NCBI GenBank assembly: GCA_025642065.1 | Contig: JAODUP010000185.1 | Location: 174,501 to 238,500, forward strand | Direction: 5' to 3' | Source: Paralvinella palmiformis | Lineage: Eukaryota; Annelida; Polychaeta; Terebellida; Alvinellidae | Length of the DNA: 64,000 nt | In this document: positions 1-11,639 of the stretch, in pieces | How the letters are laid out: every line of letters begins with the position of its first letter | Numbering within the stretch: position 1 is the stretch's first letter | The notes under the pieces: model-generated | The model's input: the letters and a program-made list of their open reading frames with translations, nothing else | Told to the model about the DNA's origin: nothing | Databases searched by the model: none | Program-made: the position numbers and the translations under genes

Positions 1-192
1 AAAGGTTCCCCTTTGTTGGATCCTAAACGAGGATGTTTGAAATTCGTTCTTGATCGGATGTCCTTCCATTAACAAATCCAGCGTTTTGTTTATAAAATGC
101 TGAACTTGGAACGGGTCCACTCTAAGAAAAGAAATTTTATTTACAAAATCTGCTACAAACGACTCATAGTGGTATATAAGAATCCTTGTCAT
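1..192 (-). CDS. Open frame running off the left edge, unknown
   Basis: On the minus strand an ATG at 192 opens a frame that stays open for 64 codons and leaves the window at base 1. An in-frame stop lies just upstream at 202-204. The peptide looks globular and includes the stretches VNKISFLRVDPFQVQHFINK and LDLLMEGHPIKNEFQ. I do not recognise a family. It could be a host exon, with the ATG not the true start, or a transposon fragment. It is one of few stretches without obvious similarity to the window's repeat families. A second antisense frame at 227-436 lies just upstream in another frame and may be part of the same remnant. Confidence 0.25.
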   Translation of the reverse strand, partial: MTRILIYHYESFVADFVNKISFLRVDPFQVQHFINKTLDLLMEGHPIKNEFQTSSFRIQQRGTF

Positions 193-1190
193 CCCACTTA
201 CTCAGGCTTTATTCGTTTGAACCACGTTATAGCGGATTTTTTCTATGTAATTGGCCCAGTTTTATGAAGTGGTGCGGATGACCTAATTTTAAAGTAAAGG
301 TTTTATTCACCTTGCCATCCTGTTGCATCTTCATCAAAGACAAATAATGAAGACACTGTAACAATTTATAAAATAGAATAGTTAGTGACATATTGCCGTT
401 AATTTTTGGCATATTGCTGAAGAAAGAAAAATACAAATTAACCAGACACCGGCAATGTGTGTTTTATAAAGATAATTAAGGCGCTGGCACATTCAAACAA
501 CAATTATAACTCCAAACTGATAAAACAAATATACTTAATTGCATGTACAATTTAATTACCTTTATAATTAGAAGAAAAAAATGAACGTAAAAAACAAATT
601 TCTAAAATATTCCAAAAGAGGATAATCGAAATATATGATAAGAAACTATGATTGAAATAAAACCAGGCTTTGTGCTGAACACTACGACCAAGAATTCATC
701 AATAAAGATTAAGCCTAGAATGGAAAAGTAAAATATTAGTACACAATATGAATAATATATGAATAATATAAGCATAAATCAGAATAAATTCAGATCAATA
801 CTAGTAGCAGCCATTCAACACGACTCAACCCAATAGCAACGACCGGTTTCGACCTATTCACGTCTTCCTCAGGTTGAGATTTTTGTCTGGTTTATTAAAA
901 ATGTTACGTAGCGAAAGAAATATTTTATTTACAGTTTCCTCTCATAATTTGTAGTTTCTTCCTAAATCGGTGCTTTATAAATCTTTCGGGTTTAAACGAA
1001 TGTTTGTCCCTTACTTAGTAAGTTTGTTTCTAGTGTCGTCAAAACGTGACTTAAAAGATTTAAAATGTTATTAATTATATCATAAAAGGGGTAAGTTAGA
1101 CCATCTAAAGACCATAGTTAAAAAAATCTAACAAGTGGTGGACCATTGAATTTGCCATTTTAATTTGACCATTAATATCAGTGTTGATGC
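193..1190. other. No supported gene; AT-rich sequence
   Basis: AT-rich sequence with only short frames. A short GGCAATGTGTGTTTT string near 452-466 matches the sequence just before the alpha repeat at 9022, which hints at a fragment of the same family. Nothing else is recognisable. Confidence 0.5.
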
Positions 1191-1211
1191 GTGTGTGTGC
1201 GCGCGCGTGAG

Positions 1212-1269
<58 letters not shown>

Positions 1270-1281
1270 CGTGTGTGTGTG
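1191..1281. repeat. Compound microsatellite (GT/GC)-(AT)n-(GT)n
   Basis: Alternating GT and GC, then AT dinucleotides at about 1216-1250, then GT at 1251-1281. It abuts the 5' edge of an alpha repeat. The frames across it on both strands are by-products of the dinucleotide repeat. Confidence 0.95.
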
Positions 1282-1964
1282 TTTTAGCTGTGTATAATAA
1301 GGCACAGGCACAGAGAATCTCGAACCGTGAATTCAAACTCTGGACGTTTCTTCAGGGGACTGAATCCAGAGTGGCGACTTTTCTTGCTGAGACATGTGTA
1401 ATGTCTCACCAGTCCCTAAGCCGCCAAGCAAAACCAGAATACGAATCACCTACAGCCGTGGAGTTTGGGTGTAAAACACCCAAGTCAGATCACGGCAGTA
1501 GTGAGAATGTTTAGCTTAATTATCTAAGCAGCCCTATTTATAGCTATTTTTCAATTGCTGTATCTTTCTTCAAAGCAATACTATATAAACTATATAACCC
1601 AATTGTTACCGTCTTCAAAGATCAGTTTTTACAACGGGCAGGCGTCACGAAGCGACTACTATTAGACCGTATTAGCACGTCATAGCTTCGATACTGTTTG
1701 AACTATGTTATCATTTTCAAACCTGACCTAATTTATGCTATTCTAACTATTGTAGTTCTTAAATGTTATTTATGACAAGCAGATTAGAGCTAATCTTGAA
1801 TGTCATAGTACAGACTGGACATAACTGGACCTAGGAAAGATAATTCTATTCCCACATACAACCAAGGTGAATTATATATACAAGTAAACATGTTATATAA
1901 AACACACCAACCGCGCGAACTGTGTCCAATGCCACCGCTCGAGATGCGATGCAGTGTTTCTATA
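1282..1964 (+). repeat. Dispersed repeat alpha, copy 1
   Basis: About 0.68 kb that is nearly identical to 7946-8669 and clearly related to 45034-45545. Antisense pieces occur at 58430-58830 and 62590-62665. It starts with TTTTAGCTGTGTATAATAAG directly after a GT microsatellite and ends near GCAGTGTTTCTAT, where it runs into beta. Relative to copy 2 it lacks about 50 bp after CGACTACTATTA. It holds a 76-codon open stretch that is not under protein constraint (see rejected items). The element type is unknown. A non-autonomous DNA element or Helitron-like element with an internal microsatellite is possible but unproven. Confidence 0.85.
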
Positions 1965-2259
1965 CATACATCAATCTAAATATGAAATTTCTACACCTAT
2001 ACATGTGAATAGGCTACTCATCAGCCTGTGGGAACCAGCTAATTCGCTTTTCGTGCGCGACAAATATGTCACGCCCACTGGAAAGCGGCTACATGCAGGC
2101 TACGTACAAAAGCGGAAGTACGTAAAACATACCATTTGACACCACAACTCGCAGTAAAAAATCACGTGCGTGTGGTTCAGTGGCGACTTACTACATGCAT
2201 AAGATAACTACTTTGACACCACAGTTTACATTCAACAGTATTTTATGTGGTCCATAAGA

Positions 2260-2300
<41 letters not shown>

Positions 2301-3070
2301 TCGACGCCTCAGATGCTGACCTCAGCTTTATTCTGGGTTCGAATAACTAAACAAATCCTAACTATATGAACCTATTGATAGACGTCCGACAGATCCGGCG
2401 TTGAAGTTGTTCTCTAACCGGAGTGAAAAATTAGGCTTTTTGTAGACTATCGGTGTGTTAACAAACATTATATTTCTGTTCATCACGTGAGACAATGTAC
2501 AACAACTCCATGTTGGAAGCAGTGAAGTGATTTTGCTCCAAACCAAAGTAGCAATACTGCACAATGGATTATTACTGGACTAGAACGAAATATCGTCTCA
2601 AACCTGAGTAAATACTATGATTTACTTGAACCTAACAGCTAATCCTCATACGTTTCCGTTCATCACTAAGTGAACGTTCATTCACGCCTAATTTAGCGCC
2701 CCTAAGTATATGCAATTGAGTGTGATGGGGTCTAAATTAAAGCGCCTATCCGCTTTATCTATTTGATCCATGGTCGAAAACTTCAGCCAGATTTACAATA
2801 CTGCGAATGACATATCGGATTAAAATAGTTATACATTCAACGATTTTCCTATATCAGTAAAACCTAATTACTCATAATATGGGAAAACTCTGTCCGCAGC
2901 TTAATACCCATGGAGATGCGTGCCGGAGTAACAAACGACTCCACGAGTATAAATCCATCAAGCAGCATTATATGAATTAATAGGTCGTTTCGCCAGACCA
3001 CATAAGAGGACAACAAGGTAGATTCTACATTATACATAACAAAGCTAATAGACTTAAGCATGTTGTAATA
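1965..3070 (+). repeat. Dispersed repeat beta, copy 1
   Basis: About 1.1 kb homologous along its length to 59640-60725, with fragments at 9116-9213, 15620-15750 and 32640-33050. Shared landmarks include CTCATCAGCCTGTGG near 2022, GTGAACGTTCATTCACGCC near 2670, GATCTAAATTAA-like sequence near 2730 and TTTCGCCAGACCACATAAGA near 2987. An (AT)n tract sits inside at 2263-2296. No coding content is visible. It follows alpha directly, as the deleted copy at 9024-9213 also does, so alpha and beta probably form one element. Confidence 0.8.
2263..2296. repeat. (AT)n microsatellite inside beta
   Basis: Seventeen AT dinucleotides. The homologous beta copy near 60000 lacks the tract, so it is a local expansion. 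Confidence 0.95.
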
Positions 3071-4616
3071 ATGACATAAGCACCAAATTCTTTAAATACT
3101 AAATTAAACTTCAGCCATTCATACTGACGTGGATGGGATTGGTAACAAAAGAGAAGCCTTCAAGCAAAACTCATACATCATGTAATTTACTGTAATGTGT
3201 GTTTATAATAAAAGAATTGTAGACTTTGGTAAATGTATGTGAACTGTTATGTAGTAGAGTGTCAACCAGGAATCAAATATATTATAATTTCTCAGGTAAA
3301 ATTGATTTTCTATCATGATTTGCCACATAATAAAGCAATATTCTTCACATAATCCAGAACCTGGTATTTACGCGCAATAAATAAATACAGAAGAATCTTA
3401 AGAAGTGGAGTTTATTTAATTCGTAACTCTCCATGTATATGTCATTTAATTGTTCTTTCCAAAAAATTAGACAATTCAATTAGATCAATTAGCTAAACTG
3501 GTGTAAAATTAACTGTAGGCTTAAGGTGTCAATTAATTTATCTATCTACTTGGTTTAGAAAGGTTCTTCATTTTTCAATCGTTTGTTGACTAAACGTCGA
3601 ATCCAGGAGTAACTATGAACAATGCTATTCTCCGTAGCATACTTTGTGTGTCGCATAGCTTCTTCTGGAGACAAAACCCGTCTCAGCAGCTGCCTTATAA
3701 ATTAGGATGAGCGACGATCGCATCATAATTGTCCAGAAATATAGCCCTAATATTTGTTGATATATGGGACTGTGATCTATTAGAATACTCTACGCGGCCC
3801 AATATTTCTGACTTCAGCGCTTGAGGTTTCTCTTATGGGTACCTCACCATCAGTTAATTTCAGTCTAGCCTCTACCCGTTGACCTGTCCAGGTTGGGTGT
3901 CCCAATCAGAAGCCAGTGATCCTCCTGGCATAGCTTTCTGGATCACTGAAAAGTCCCCCCATCACCTCACGGAGTGGACTATGAAGAGGGAAAGGAGGTT
4001 AATTTCTTTAACAAGATTAGGCCTACTACGATGACTGTTTAAAGGTTAGCATTTGCAACCAGACAAATAAGAAAATGTAATCTAACATCCCCCTTTTTTG
4101 GTATTAATAGAGTTGGCAATGACAATTTCCACAGTGATGCACTATTGTTAAAAGATCCAATTCGATTTACGGTAAGCTTAACTAATCAAACTATTTATGT
4201 TATTTATTGAAATAATTGGATTGCTGTACATTCAACTTCGACCTTTCCCAGATTCAGCAATCATTAGGCAATAGAATACATCTCACGTTTACTAATTAGT
4301 AATATAAGCTATGCTAATTCTGTTTATCAGGAAAATGCCTTAAATCACGATCGATACTCACGTTGGACAGTTAATGGCTATTACATCGTTACCCAATGGT
4401 TGTCTATGATAAGCTGAACATTGTATGCGTTTTACTGGTTAGGGTGAGACGAACAAGATATTTATGGTATAAAAAGCGTTATTAACAGGGTTATGTTTCT
4501 AAAATAAAGATTCCCTCTTCTGGATTGTCTAAAGAAACATGCCACAGACATAGGTAACACAAATCTTTGAACGCTGACCAGAATATATGCAATAAAGTAT
4601 TCTAATGATTATTTTG
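3071..4616. other. No gene; decayed repeat sequence
   Basis: The first part (about 3090-3320) shares blocks with 7080-7570 and 59170-59335, for example around CATTATAATTTCTCAG, so it is another decayed dispersed repeat. The rest is AT-rich, with stops in all frames and no recognisable domain. Confidence 0.5.
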
Positions 4617-4850
4617 TTGTTGTTGATGATCATGATCATGATGTTCACGACGAAGATGATGATGATTTTGTTGTTGTTGTTGTTGTTGTTGTTGGGTTGT
4701 TGTTGTTGGTGATGATGATGATGATGATGATGATTATGATGATGATGGTGATGATGATGATGGTGGTGGTGATAATGATGATGGTGATGTTGATGATTAT
4801 GATGATGATTATGATGATCGTGATGATATTGATGGTCACGACGATCATGA
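4617..4850. repeat. Trinucleotide microsatellite (GTT)n/(GAT)n
   Basis: Long imperfect run of GTT, then GAT/GGT/GAT triplets. It lies beside an antisense gamma fragment, where other gamma copies also carry a trinucleotide tract. The antisense frame rich in I, T and N is an artefact of the repeat. Confidence 0.95.
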
Positions 4851-4949
4851 TGAGAGCCAGGTTATGCAACTGACTTAAAGTTCTTATCAGGGACAAACTT
4901 TATAGCTAGAATCTATTCTAAGGACAAATTTGCAATTATGAAGAAATGA

Positions 4950-5345
4950 TATTATTTCTTCATTCAAATAAAAATTAAGCCACAATTAATGGCTAGACAT
5001 ATTATATGTCTAGATCATACAGAACCAGCAAACATTACGTTTTGATAGATTGTAAGGAAAGGATATTGAGCAATTAGATGTCTACGGGATACCATGGCCT
5101 AACCTCATCATCATTCACTGACAAAAGAAGTGCGATTAGTTCACTGGAAACTGACTTTTACCACGGCTACTACTTTATTTTCTTTGTTTGGGAAGCTCTC
5201 CAGTTAGGCATGGATTACTAAACACCATCTCGGTTGTAGCTGATCCATTCCTGGATTAGTTCCCTTTAGTAATTTATGGACCCATAACGATCAATGATTG
5301 TGATTGATTCATGTGGCTATAGTATTCCCGATTTTTATATTCAAA
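4950..5345 (-). repeat. Gamma unit fragment, reverse orientation
   Basis: Similar to 56160-56490 and 61730-62015 (landmarks GCCACAATTA, AACTGACTTTTACCA, and ATCAATGATTGTGATTGATT at 5291-5310). The last landmark is the reverse complement of the motif near 14242 and 19965 in plus-strand gamma units, which fixes the orientation. Non-coding. Confidence 0.65.
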
Positions 5346-6835
5346 GGACGAACCCACAAGAGTTAGTCTCTTGCATGATCATAATTGGCGTCAGAATTCA
5401 AAATACTCAATCCCAATTTTAACATAAAACAATAACATAATTTGATGTCTTAGAAGCAGAGTAATTTTTAAAAAACCAGTAAAAGTGGCGTATTGCAATT
5501 TTACTTACGATTAATTAATGGGAAATGTGCATATATGCATGCATACACACAGCATCGCAGACTTATATGTGATGAATGTGAACATTCGTTGCCTAAATAA
5601 CAGTTTGTTTCTGGCAACTGAGGTTCAAATTTTCATTTCGGCTGGAAATGACATGGTTCGCTTTACGTATCATTGGAAAAATAATTGACAATTAAATAGC
5701 GCAATTTTATTTAATATATTATTCAGATCTCGGGCTCGAATCCCATTATTACTTGTGCCAATTGGATACTTCGTTCGTCAAGAAACGTCTCCAGCCTACT
5801 CATCTAATTTTCCCATAGGTAATTTCGTGGTATACACTCCCTGACTTATATACAAAGTCAAGTGTTTACCAGCATGTAGGTTTAAGATTTGTGTATATGT
5901 TTGATTTTCAACGTATTTTAGTTTAAGTATAAATCATAAATACCTCTAAAATACTATTTTCATATATGTAATGAACTCTTTCGGCAAACAGATGCATCCC
6001 ACCACATCTTATTTACGTAAATTAACTACACCTGAGATTCAAATCAATAACGTATATTTTAAGTAATTGAAAGATTTAATGATCCTTCAGTAAATTTGCT
6101 ACATATCAGTATCTGTATATAAAAGATAAATTATACATTTCATTTTGAAATCCCATTATTCCAGTACTTCTATGTCGCAGAAATGTAATAATTTGTTTTA
6201 TATTGAACGCGTCTGGGATTGGCTTGTTATAATGTTACTTTGTTTCATTGCTGCCTATGTGTCATTTTAGCCTTTCCATTATCTTTGTATTAAATACAAC
6301 TAACTAGACAGCAATATGAAGAATAATGTTTTAAAGAAAACGTATTACCGAATATAAATACCTGACAATTTTAATCAAACTAACTCATTTCAATATATTA
6401 ATTATATTGCAATAAGTGAATATAATGTGCATTTTATGCACCAGCAACTAAATTAGAAAGTAAAAACCCAATAAATTATGTAAATGAGTAGACATTTTAA
6501 TACTTATAAAAGTACCATAAAATCTGGACAAGTTATGTCCAGGTATTCATCTTAACATACAAATTCTAACAAAATGTTGTTTTTGTTTTTCGAATTACTC
6601 CCAAAACGCAATTTGTTTAATTTAAGTTTTGCAGATATATTGCCCAGATATCTAAACAATATTGTGACCAAGAACTCACTTGAGCGCTGTTGATTTAAAC
6701 AGTAAATAATATCGAATGATATAACGTTGTTTTAGGTATAACATAGTCATACATACACGAATGTTCCATTAATGATGAGTTACTGTTCTCTAAATCACAC
6801 ATGAGATTAAATTAAATTAAAAAATATATATCATT
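5346..6835. other. No gene recognised
   Basis: AT-rich DNA with dense stops in all frames. I see no domain, RNA gene or clear match to the other repeat families. Confidence 0.5.
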
Positions 6836-7570
6836 TTCAGTCAGTCAGTTAATCATTCAGCACGTGACTGTAGATTTAAGGGTGATGTTGAAAAAGCGTC
6901 GGTAAATAATGATTTCGATAATTCTATTGCACACCAAGGCGACATCAACAAATATTAGTGACGCGGTTCAGTGTCATTTTTGATCATCTTCATCGCCGAA
7001 ACCTTCAGACAATGAATTAACCTCAGCCTTTAAAATGCCATCTGGCGGTGTTTTAAGACAACACAAAGTTTGTCTGTGATGGGATTATAAACAAAATGGA
7101 CGGCTAGAATTAAAACTCACACACCATGTAATAGTCCTGAATACAGGTATACAGCAAATCAGCCGTGAAGTTAGATCAGTTCGAAAGTACATCATCAATT
7201 GAGACTGAGTAGATTACTCTCTAATAATAAAAATCTTTAAAATTTCTGAGATTAGAAAGGTACATCTTGGCAACTAGCCAACAGAACCCACAATCCACAA
7301 CAAAAGAAATATTAATCAGTGGAAAATTAACTGATGTAATATAAACATTTCATCTCATTTTAATATTTTCAAATAATAAATTAACCATCAACCATTAATA
7401 CTCATACACCATTATAGTAGTGACGCAGCTACGGGTGTTTATCAGGTAGATTGTACATCAACCGTAATGCCTGGAAGGGGTGTTACCTAGGAACCAAATA
7501 CATTATAATTTATCAGCTAAAGTTTACTTTCTAAAATAATCTGCTAATGAGTCAAAAATATGAAAGTGAT
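6836..7570 (+). repeat. Dispersed repeat epsilon, copy
   Basis: Shares ordered blocks with 58930-59335: a short CAGT tract, TTGATCATCTTCA near 6982, GATTATAAACAAAAT near 7083 and CAAATACATTATAATT near 7496. Parts also match 3090-3320. No coding content. Confidence 0.55.
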
Positions 7571-7785
7571 ACTTAAATACACGATAAATAGATCCTCGTG
7601 AGGGGGTGAGTCAGTGTGAGTCAGAGTTTCAGTTATAAATTAGGTTGGATTAGCTGCTAATTATAAAAGTTCAGAAAAAAGTTACATTAAAGTGTAAATT
7701 AAATAAGTCAAAATACTTGAATTAGAGTTAATTTGTTTTTAATAACAGCCACGAATAGATTTTCTTCTGTTTTATTATATGTTTA

Positions 7786-7945
7786 AGTGTGTTTTGTGTG
7801 TATTTGTGAGCGTGTGTTGATGTGTGTGTATGTATGTATGTGTGTATGTGTGGGTGTATGTGTTGGTGTATGTGTGTGTGTATGTATGTGTGTGTATGTA
7901 TGTGTGTGTATGTATGTGTGTGTATGTATGTGTGTGTGTGTATTT
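7786..7945. repeat. (TGTG/TGTATG)n microsatellite
   Basis: About 160 bp of degenerate TG and TGTATG repeats ending at the 5' edge of alpha copy 2. It occupies the same place as the AT/GT tract before copy 1 and the GT tract before copy 3. Cysteine-rich and histidine/threonine-rich frames here are not genes. Confidence 0.95.
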
Positions 7946-8669
7946 TAGCTGTGTATAATAAGGCACAGGCACAGAGAATCTCGAACCGTGAATTCAAACT
8001 CTGGACGTTTCTTCAGGGGACTGAATCCAGAGTGGCGACTTTTCTTGCTGAGACATGTGTAATGTCTCACCAGTCCCTAAGCCGCCAAGCAAAATCAAAA
8101 TACGAATCACCTACAGCCGTGGAGTGTGGGTGTAAAACAACCAAATTAGATCACGGCAGTAGTGAGAATGTTTAGCTTAATTATCTAAGCAGCCCTATTT
8201 ATAGCTATTTTTCAATTGCTGTATCTTTCTTCAAAGCAATACTATATAAACTATATAACCCAATTGTTACCGTCTTCAAAGATCAGTTTTTACAACGGGC
8301 AGGCGTCATGAAGCGACTACTATTAAAACTATTTAGCTTAATTGCTATTAAAAGACTGACATCTGCACTGAAGCAGACCGTATTAGCGCGTCATAGCTGC
8401 TTCCGTCCTGTTTGAATTATTTTCAAACCTGACCTAATTTATGCTATTCTAACTATTGTAGTTCTTAAATGTTATTTATGACAAGCAGATTAGAGCTAAT
8501 CTTGAATGTCATAGTACAAACTGGACATAACTGGACCTAGGAAAGATAATTCTATTCCCACATACAACCAAGGTGAATTTTATATACAAGTAAACTTGTT
8601 ATATAAAACACACCAATCGCGCGAGCTGTGTCCAATGCCACCGCTCGAGATGCGATGCAGTGTTTCTAT
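7946..8669 (+). repeat. Dispersed repeat alpha, copy 2
   Basis: Nearly identical to 1282-1964 but longer by about 50 bp near 8326-8380 (the TTTAGCTTAATTGCTATTAA segment, also present in copy 3 near 45420). It therefore looks more complete than copy 1. The match to copy 1 stops at GCAGTGTTTCTAT. The sequence after that is unrelated to beta. Confidence 0.85.
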
Positions 8670-9023
8670 TCCTGAGTCAGGAGTACATGCTTTAAGAGCG
8701 TACTGTGTCTGCTACAGTCATTTAAATGCTGGATAACCAGGCCAAACACTTAAACGGCGTGCCTCCAAAGACGCAAATAGTGCACGGAATATACAGCTCT
8801 AAATCACCTTTTCTTAGAATGCATGGACCTGGAAACATACAGTCTCCACGCACAGAAAAGGGAACATCTTAACCGCAGCATAATATGCCTTGTGATATTT
8901 GCTGGAGGGTCAAATACCATACAAATCCAATAAATTATATGACCTACTCGTCACTAACCCTTTATATCAAATATTACAAAATTGGTAAAAAGAAAACACG
9001 AACCTCAATCTCTGGCACGGCAA
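8670..9023. other. No gene; unassigned sequence
   Basis: Begins with a small palindrome (CCTGAGTCAGG) at the point where homology with alpha copy 1 ends. No coding potential seen. It runs into a deleted alpha/beta copy. Confidence 0.5.
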
Positions 9024-9211
9024 TGTGTGTTTTAGCTGTGTATAATAAGGCATAGGCACAGAGAATCTCAAACCGTGAATTCAAACTCTGGACGTTTCTT
9101 CAGGGGACTGAATCCACTAAGGGAACGTTCATTCACGCTTAATTTAGCGTCCCTAAGTATATGCAGTTAGGTGTGGTGGGATCTAAATTAAAGCGCCTAT
9201 CCACTTGATCT

Positions 9212-9213
<2 letters not shown>
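9024..9213 (+). repeat. Alpha+beta copy with large internal deletion
   Basis: 9024-9115 is the first 90 bp of alpha (TTTTAGCTGTGTATAATAAG onward). At about 9116 it jumps straight into the beta block homologous to 2665-2765 (AACGTTCATTCACGC). About 1.5 kb of alpha+beta is missing. The alpha head here follows only a minimal TGTGTG rather than an expanded microsatellite, while a long GT tract follows the beta part. Confidence 0.8.

Positions 9214-9285
<72 letters not shown>
9214..9285. repeat. (GT)n microsatellite, 72 bp
   Basis: Thirty-six uninterrupted GT dinucleotides at the end of the deleted alpha+beta copy. Confidence 0.98.
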
Positions 9286-9286
<1 letters not shown>

Positions 9287-9717
9287 TGTTATTAGGTCGT
9301 AACTCCCTTGTTATAAACTACTAAACTGATCATTTTATGGATATCCCAAGTCCGGATGAGACGTTTATACCGTTTATGACTCACAGTAAATATTGTATTA
9401 CTGACCGCCTTAAAATATCTATTAAATAGAGATAACGCATATATTCAAGCCGTGATCGAGATTATTACAAGGTGGGTTTCTCACCTGTGTGTGCTATAAA
9501 AGGAGCCCTGTCGATTAAAACAGTATATCATAAATTGTTTAGCATACATGATAATGGCACAAATAGGAATATAAATAACTAAGTGTGTAGTCACGGTTCT
9601 TAGGTCGCTATTAAAAAAGAATTTCACAATATATTTAAATAGGAACATCGACGTGTTTCACACATAATGTTTTTCCCTGTTTATTGAGTGATTGGACATA
9701 TCTTTTCCCCTACCAAT
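9286..9717. other. No gene recognised
   Basis: AT-rich sequence with stops in all frames and no assigned repeat. Confidence 0.5.
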
Positions 9718-9842
9718 CACCCGGGAGCAGTACGGAAAGACGAAGCCGAAGTACTCCGAGGGTGGTCAATGCCACCACCCCTTCTTAAGCAATTCAGTGG
9801 AGACGGCAGCGCCATTTTTACGTAGTCAGGTGGCTTTGATAG
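9718..9842 (-). repeat. SINE D fragment
   Basis: About 125 bp similar to the middle of the complete SINE D at 14547-14915: GGGAGCAGTACGGAAAGA, CTCCGAGGGTGGTCA and TCAGTGGAGACGGCAGCGCC occur in the same order. The tRNA-like head and the 3' tail are missing. Confidence 0.75.
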
Positions 9843-10004
9843 GTTATAATTCAACACCTTGTAATGAGAAGAAATAACTTTTAATATACACCCTGGAAGT
9901 GTTTGCGCTATATAATCATCATATTTTCTAATAATTAGCAGGTCTATCAAGACACAGATTATATATCAGATATAAAAAACTATCTGGTATCATCGTTTTG
10001 TATT

Positions 10005-10400
10005 GTTATGTACTGAATAATGGTGACAGCGGTATCCATACAATATCGCTTCAACAACTAATTCGACACAAGAGAAAACATATTATATGCCTTCATGCTA
10101 AAAATGTTGTTCACTTCAATATTTCGATTGCATTCCATTGAAGTCGGAACTTCCCTAAGTTCATTATTCATAAATGTTAATGTCGTATTAGCCTTTATTC
10201 GGTGTGTTATATCTTATCTGTTCACTATTATTACGAAACTCAATTCGATTTAATAATATCCCATCAAAGTATTATGCTGATTGTGGAAATAAATGAATTA
10301 CGTTCCATTCAAATCTGAATTTTCCGAGTTTCATCGTTTATTGTCCACAAACCTATTTCATTAAACACTGATTTGTTTTCTCCTGTTTTATTATAGGTAA
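10005..10400. repeat. Gamma/delta-type repeat arm
   Basis: Blocks such as GTTCCATTCAAATC and TTCATTAAACACTGATT near 10300-10370 match 14950-15050, 15900-15960 and 28320-28390. The reverse complement occurs in gamma units near 20825 and 40535. It is a diverged arm of the common repeat, without coding content. Confidence 0.5.
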
Positions 10401-10589
10401 GCTCTAATAATGATATTAAAATTTATAATGATATTAGATTCATTGCGATGCTGCTTATCTGTGATGAAGTGATCGTTTTCTTCAAATGACATCTGAGGAG
10501 AGGACATAACACATGACTTAGGATACAAATAATGTATAACTTATTGGCTTAGCGCTCCTACTATGATAATTATGTACTTTTGACTACTA

Positions 10590-10821
10590 TATATGTTTAT
10601 TCTATATGTTAATTTCGGCGCCTACGTGGCCTAACTAGTATCGCGGTTGGTCACAGATCTATAGCACCCGGGTTCAAACCCTGTTCAGGCTATGGCAGAA
10701 GGGTGTTTCATCGTTCACTTCGCCGCATTACCTTCGCCGGTTGCTTGGCCCATTTAGCCTACTGTGTGCACAAAGGTGGCCGTAAAATAGCAACATTTAG
10801 ATATATTTGTATATGTTTATT
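10590..10821 (+). repeat. SINE A with target-site duplications
   Basis: A tRNA-derived SINE about 208 bp long. A box-like TGGCCTAACTAGT lies at 10627-10639 and a B box, GGTTCAAACCC, at 10671-10681; together these are an internal RNA polymerase III promoter. The body and tail (CATTTAGCCTAC, GTGCACAAAGGTGGCCGTAA) match the second copy at 47742-47941. The flanks TATATGTTTATT at 10590-10601 and 10810-10821 are identical, as expected for LINE-mediated insertion. Confidence 0.85.
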
Positions 10822-10934
10822 TTACGTACGAATCCTTTCTCAATTATTACTCTCACGTACAAACATAAACGACCATAAATAACTAGATGTAAACAACTAC
10901 ATAACTTAGAGAAGACTGATGAAGTTATCATTAG

Positions 10935-11140
10935 TCAGTTAGTGAATAGGTGAGTGAGGTTTAGTCGGTTATATAACGACATGGAACACACAAACTGATG
11001 ATAAATGTACAACAACATATAATATGTTTGGATTCCAATCTGTGAAATCATGAGTACAAATCTTTAATAAATCGAATCAATCAATACCTCACTCACTCAT
11101 TCATTCATTCACTCATTCATTCATTCACTCACTTAATGAT
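10935..11140. repeat. ACTC/CAGT-type degenerate tetranucleotide tracts
   Basis: Short AGTC/GAGT runs near 10935-10960 and ACTCATTC repeats at 11085-11135, of the kind that border SINE C in gamma units. Confidence 0.7.
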
Positions 11141-11263
11141 AGAGATCTCTCTCCATTTCTGCCCCGTATTATTACCATATCAATGTTTTATATGCAATTA
11201 TTTACACATATCCGTGCTTTATATAGAACGAAACAATCGAATTTTCTTCATCTGGAATGGAAC

Positions 11264-11460
11264 TGAAACTTCCATGGCGCAGGGTTAGAAAACGGCACTG
11301 GGAACTGGTTGGTCAGGGTTCGAACCCCAATGTTTTATTTGTATGGAATGTTTCCTTACGGAGTTGGTCTTCGGCCATAATTCCCACTTTTATCCCCAAC
11401 CGGATATGAATAAAACACTGATCGATTTGTATGAACCAGGGTAACGAATTTAATAAGCCA
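11264..11460 (+). repeat. SINE C, copy with intact promoter boxes
   Basis: tRNA-like head with A box-like TGGCGCAGGGTTAG near 11274 and B box GGGTTCGAACCCC at 11316-11328. The body TTACGGAGTTGGTCTTCGGCC is followed by a block ending near AAGCCAATCAGTGAC. The same body recurs inside gamma units at 20440-20660, 32290-32505, 40165-40385 and 51490-51640, mostly with a degraded head. This copy also follows an ACTC tract. Confidence 0.7.
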
Positions 11461-11639
11461 ATCAGTGACAAAATATTTTCTTTATATCGTAATTAATATA
11501 ATAATAGTATCTGAAAGTCTGATATCTATCGAATCATCGCATCAGCATTGACAATCAGTAAACGAATATCTAATCAATATGTATTGTCATAATTGGTTAT
11601 CGATCGTCATGAAACTGATATCCGGCTCAAATAAATTAA

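Noticed and set aside
1191..1514. 107-codon plus-strand frame in alpha, seemingly conserved in alpha copies 2 and 3
   Set aside because: The first part is microsatellite. In the conserved part, of six base differences between copies 1 and 2 in the 1430-1495 region, five change the amino acid, which is not the pattern of protein constraint. Copy 3 shifts frame. The similarity is explained by recent repeat copying.
4645..4896. Isoleucine/threonine-rich antisense frame, and similar low-complexity frames at 13234, 19067, 35540, 48192, 49625 and 50980
   Set aside because: All lie on di- or trinucleotide microsatellites and have no non-repetitive coding portion.
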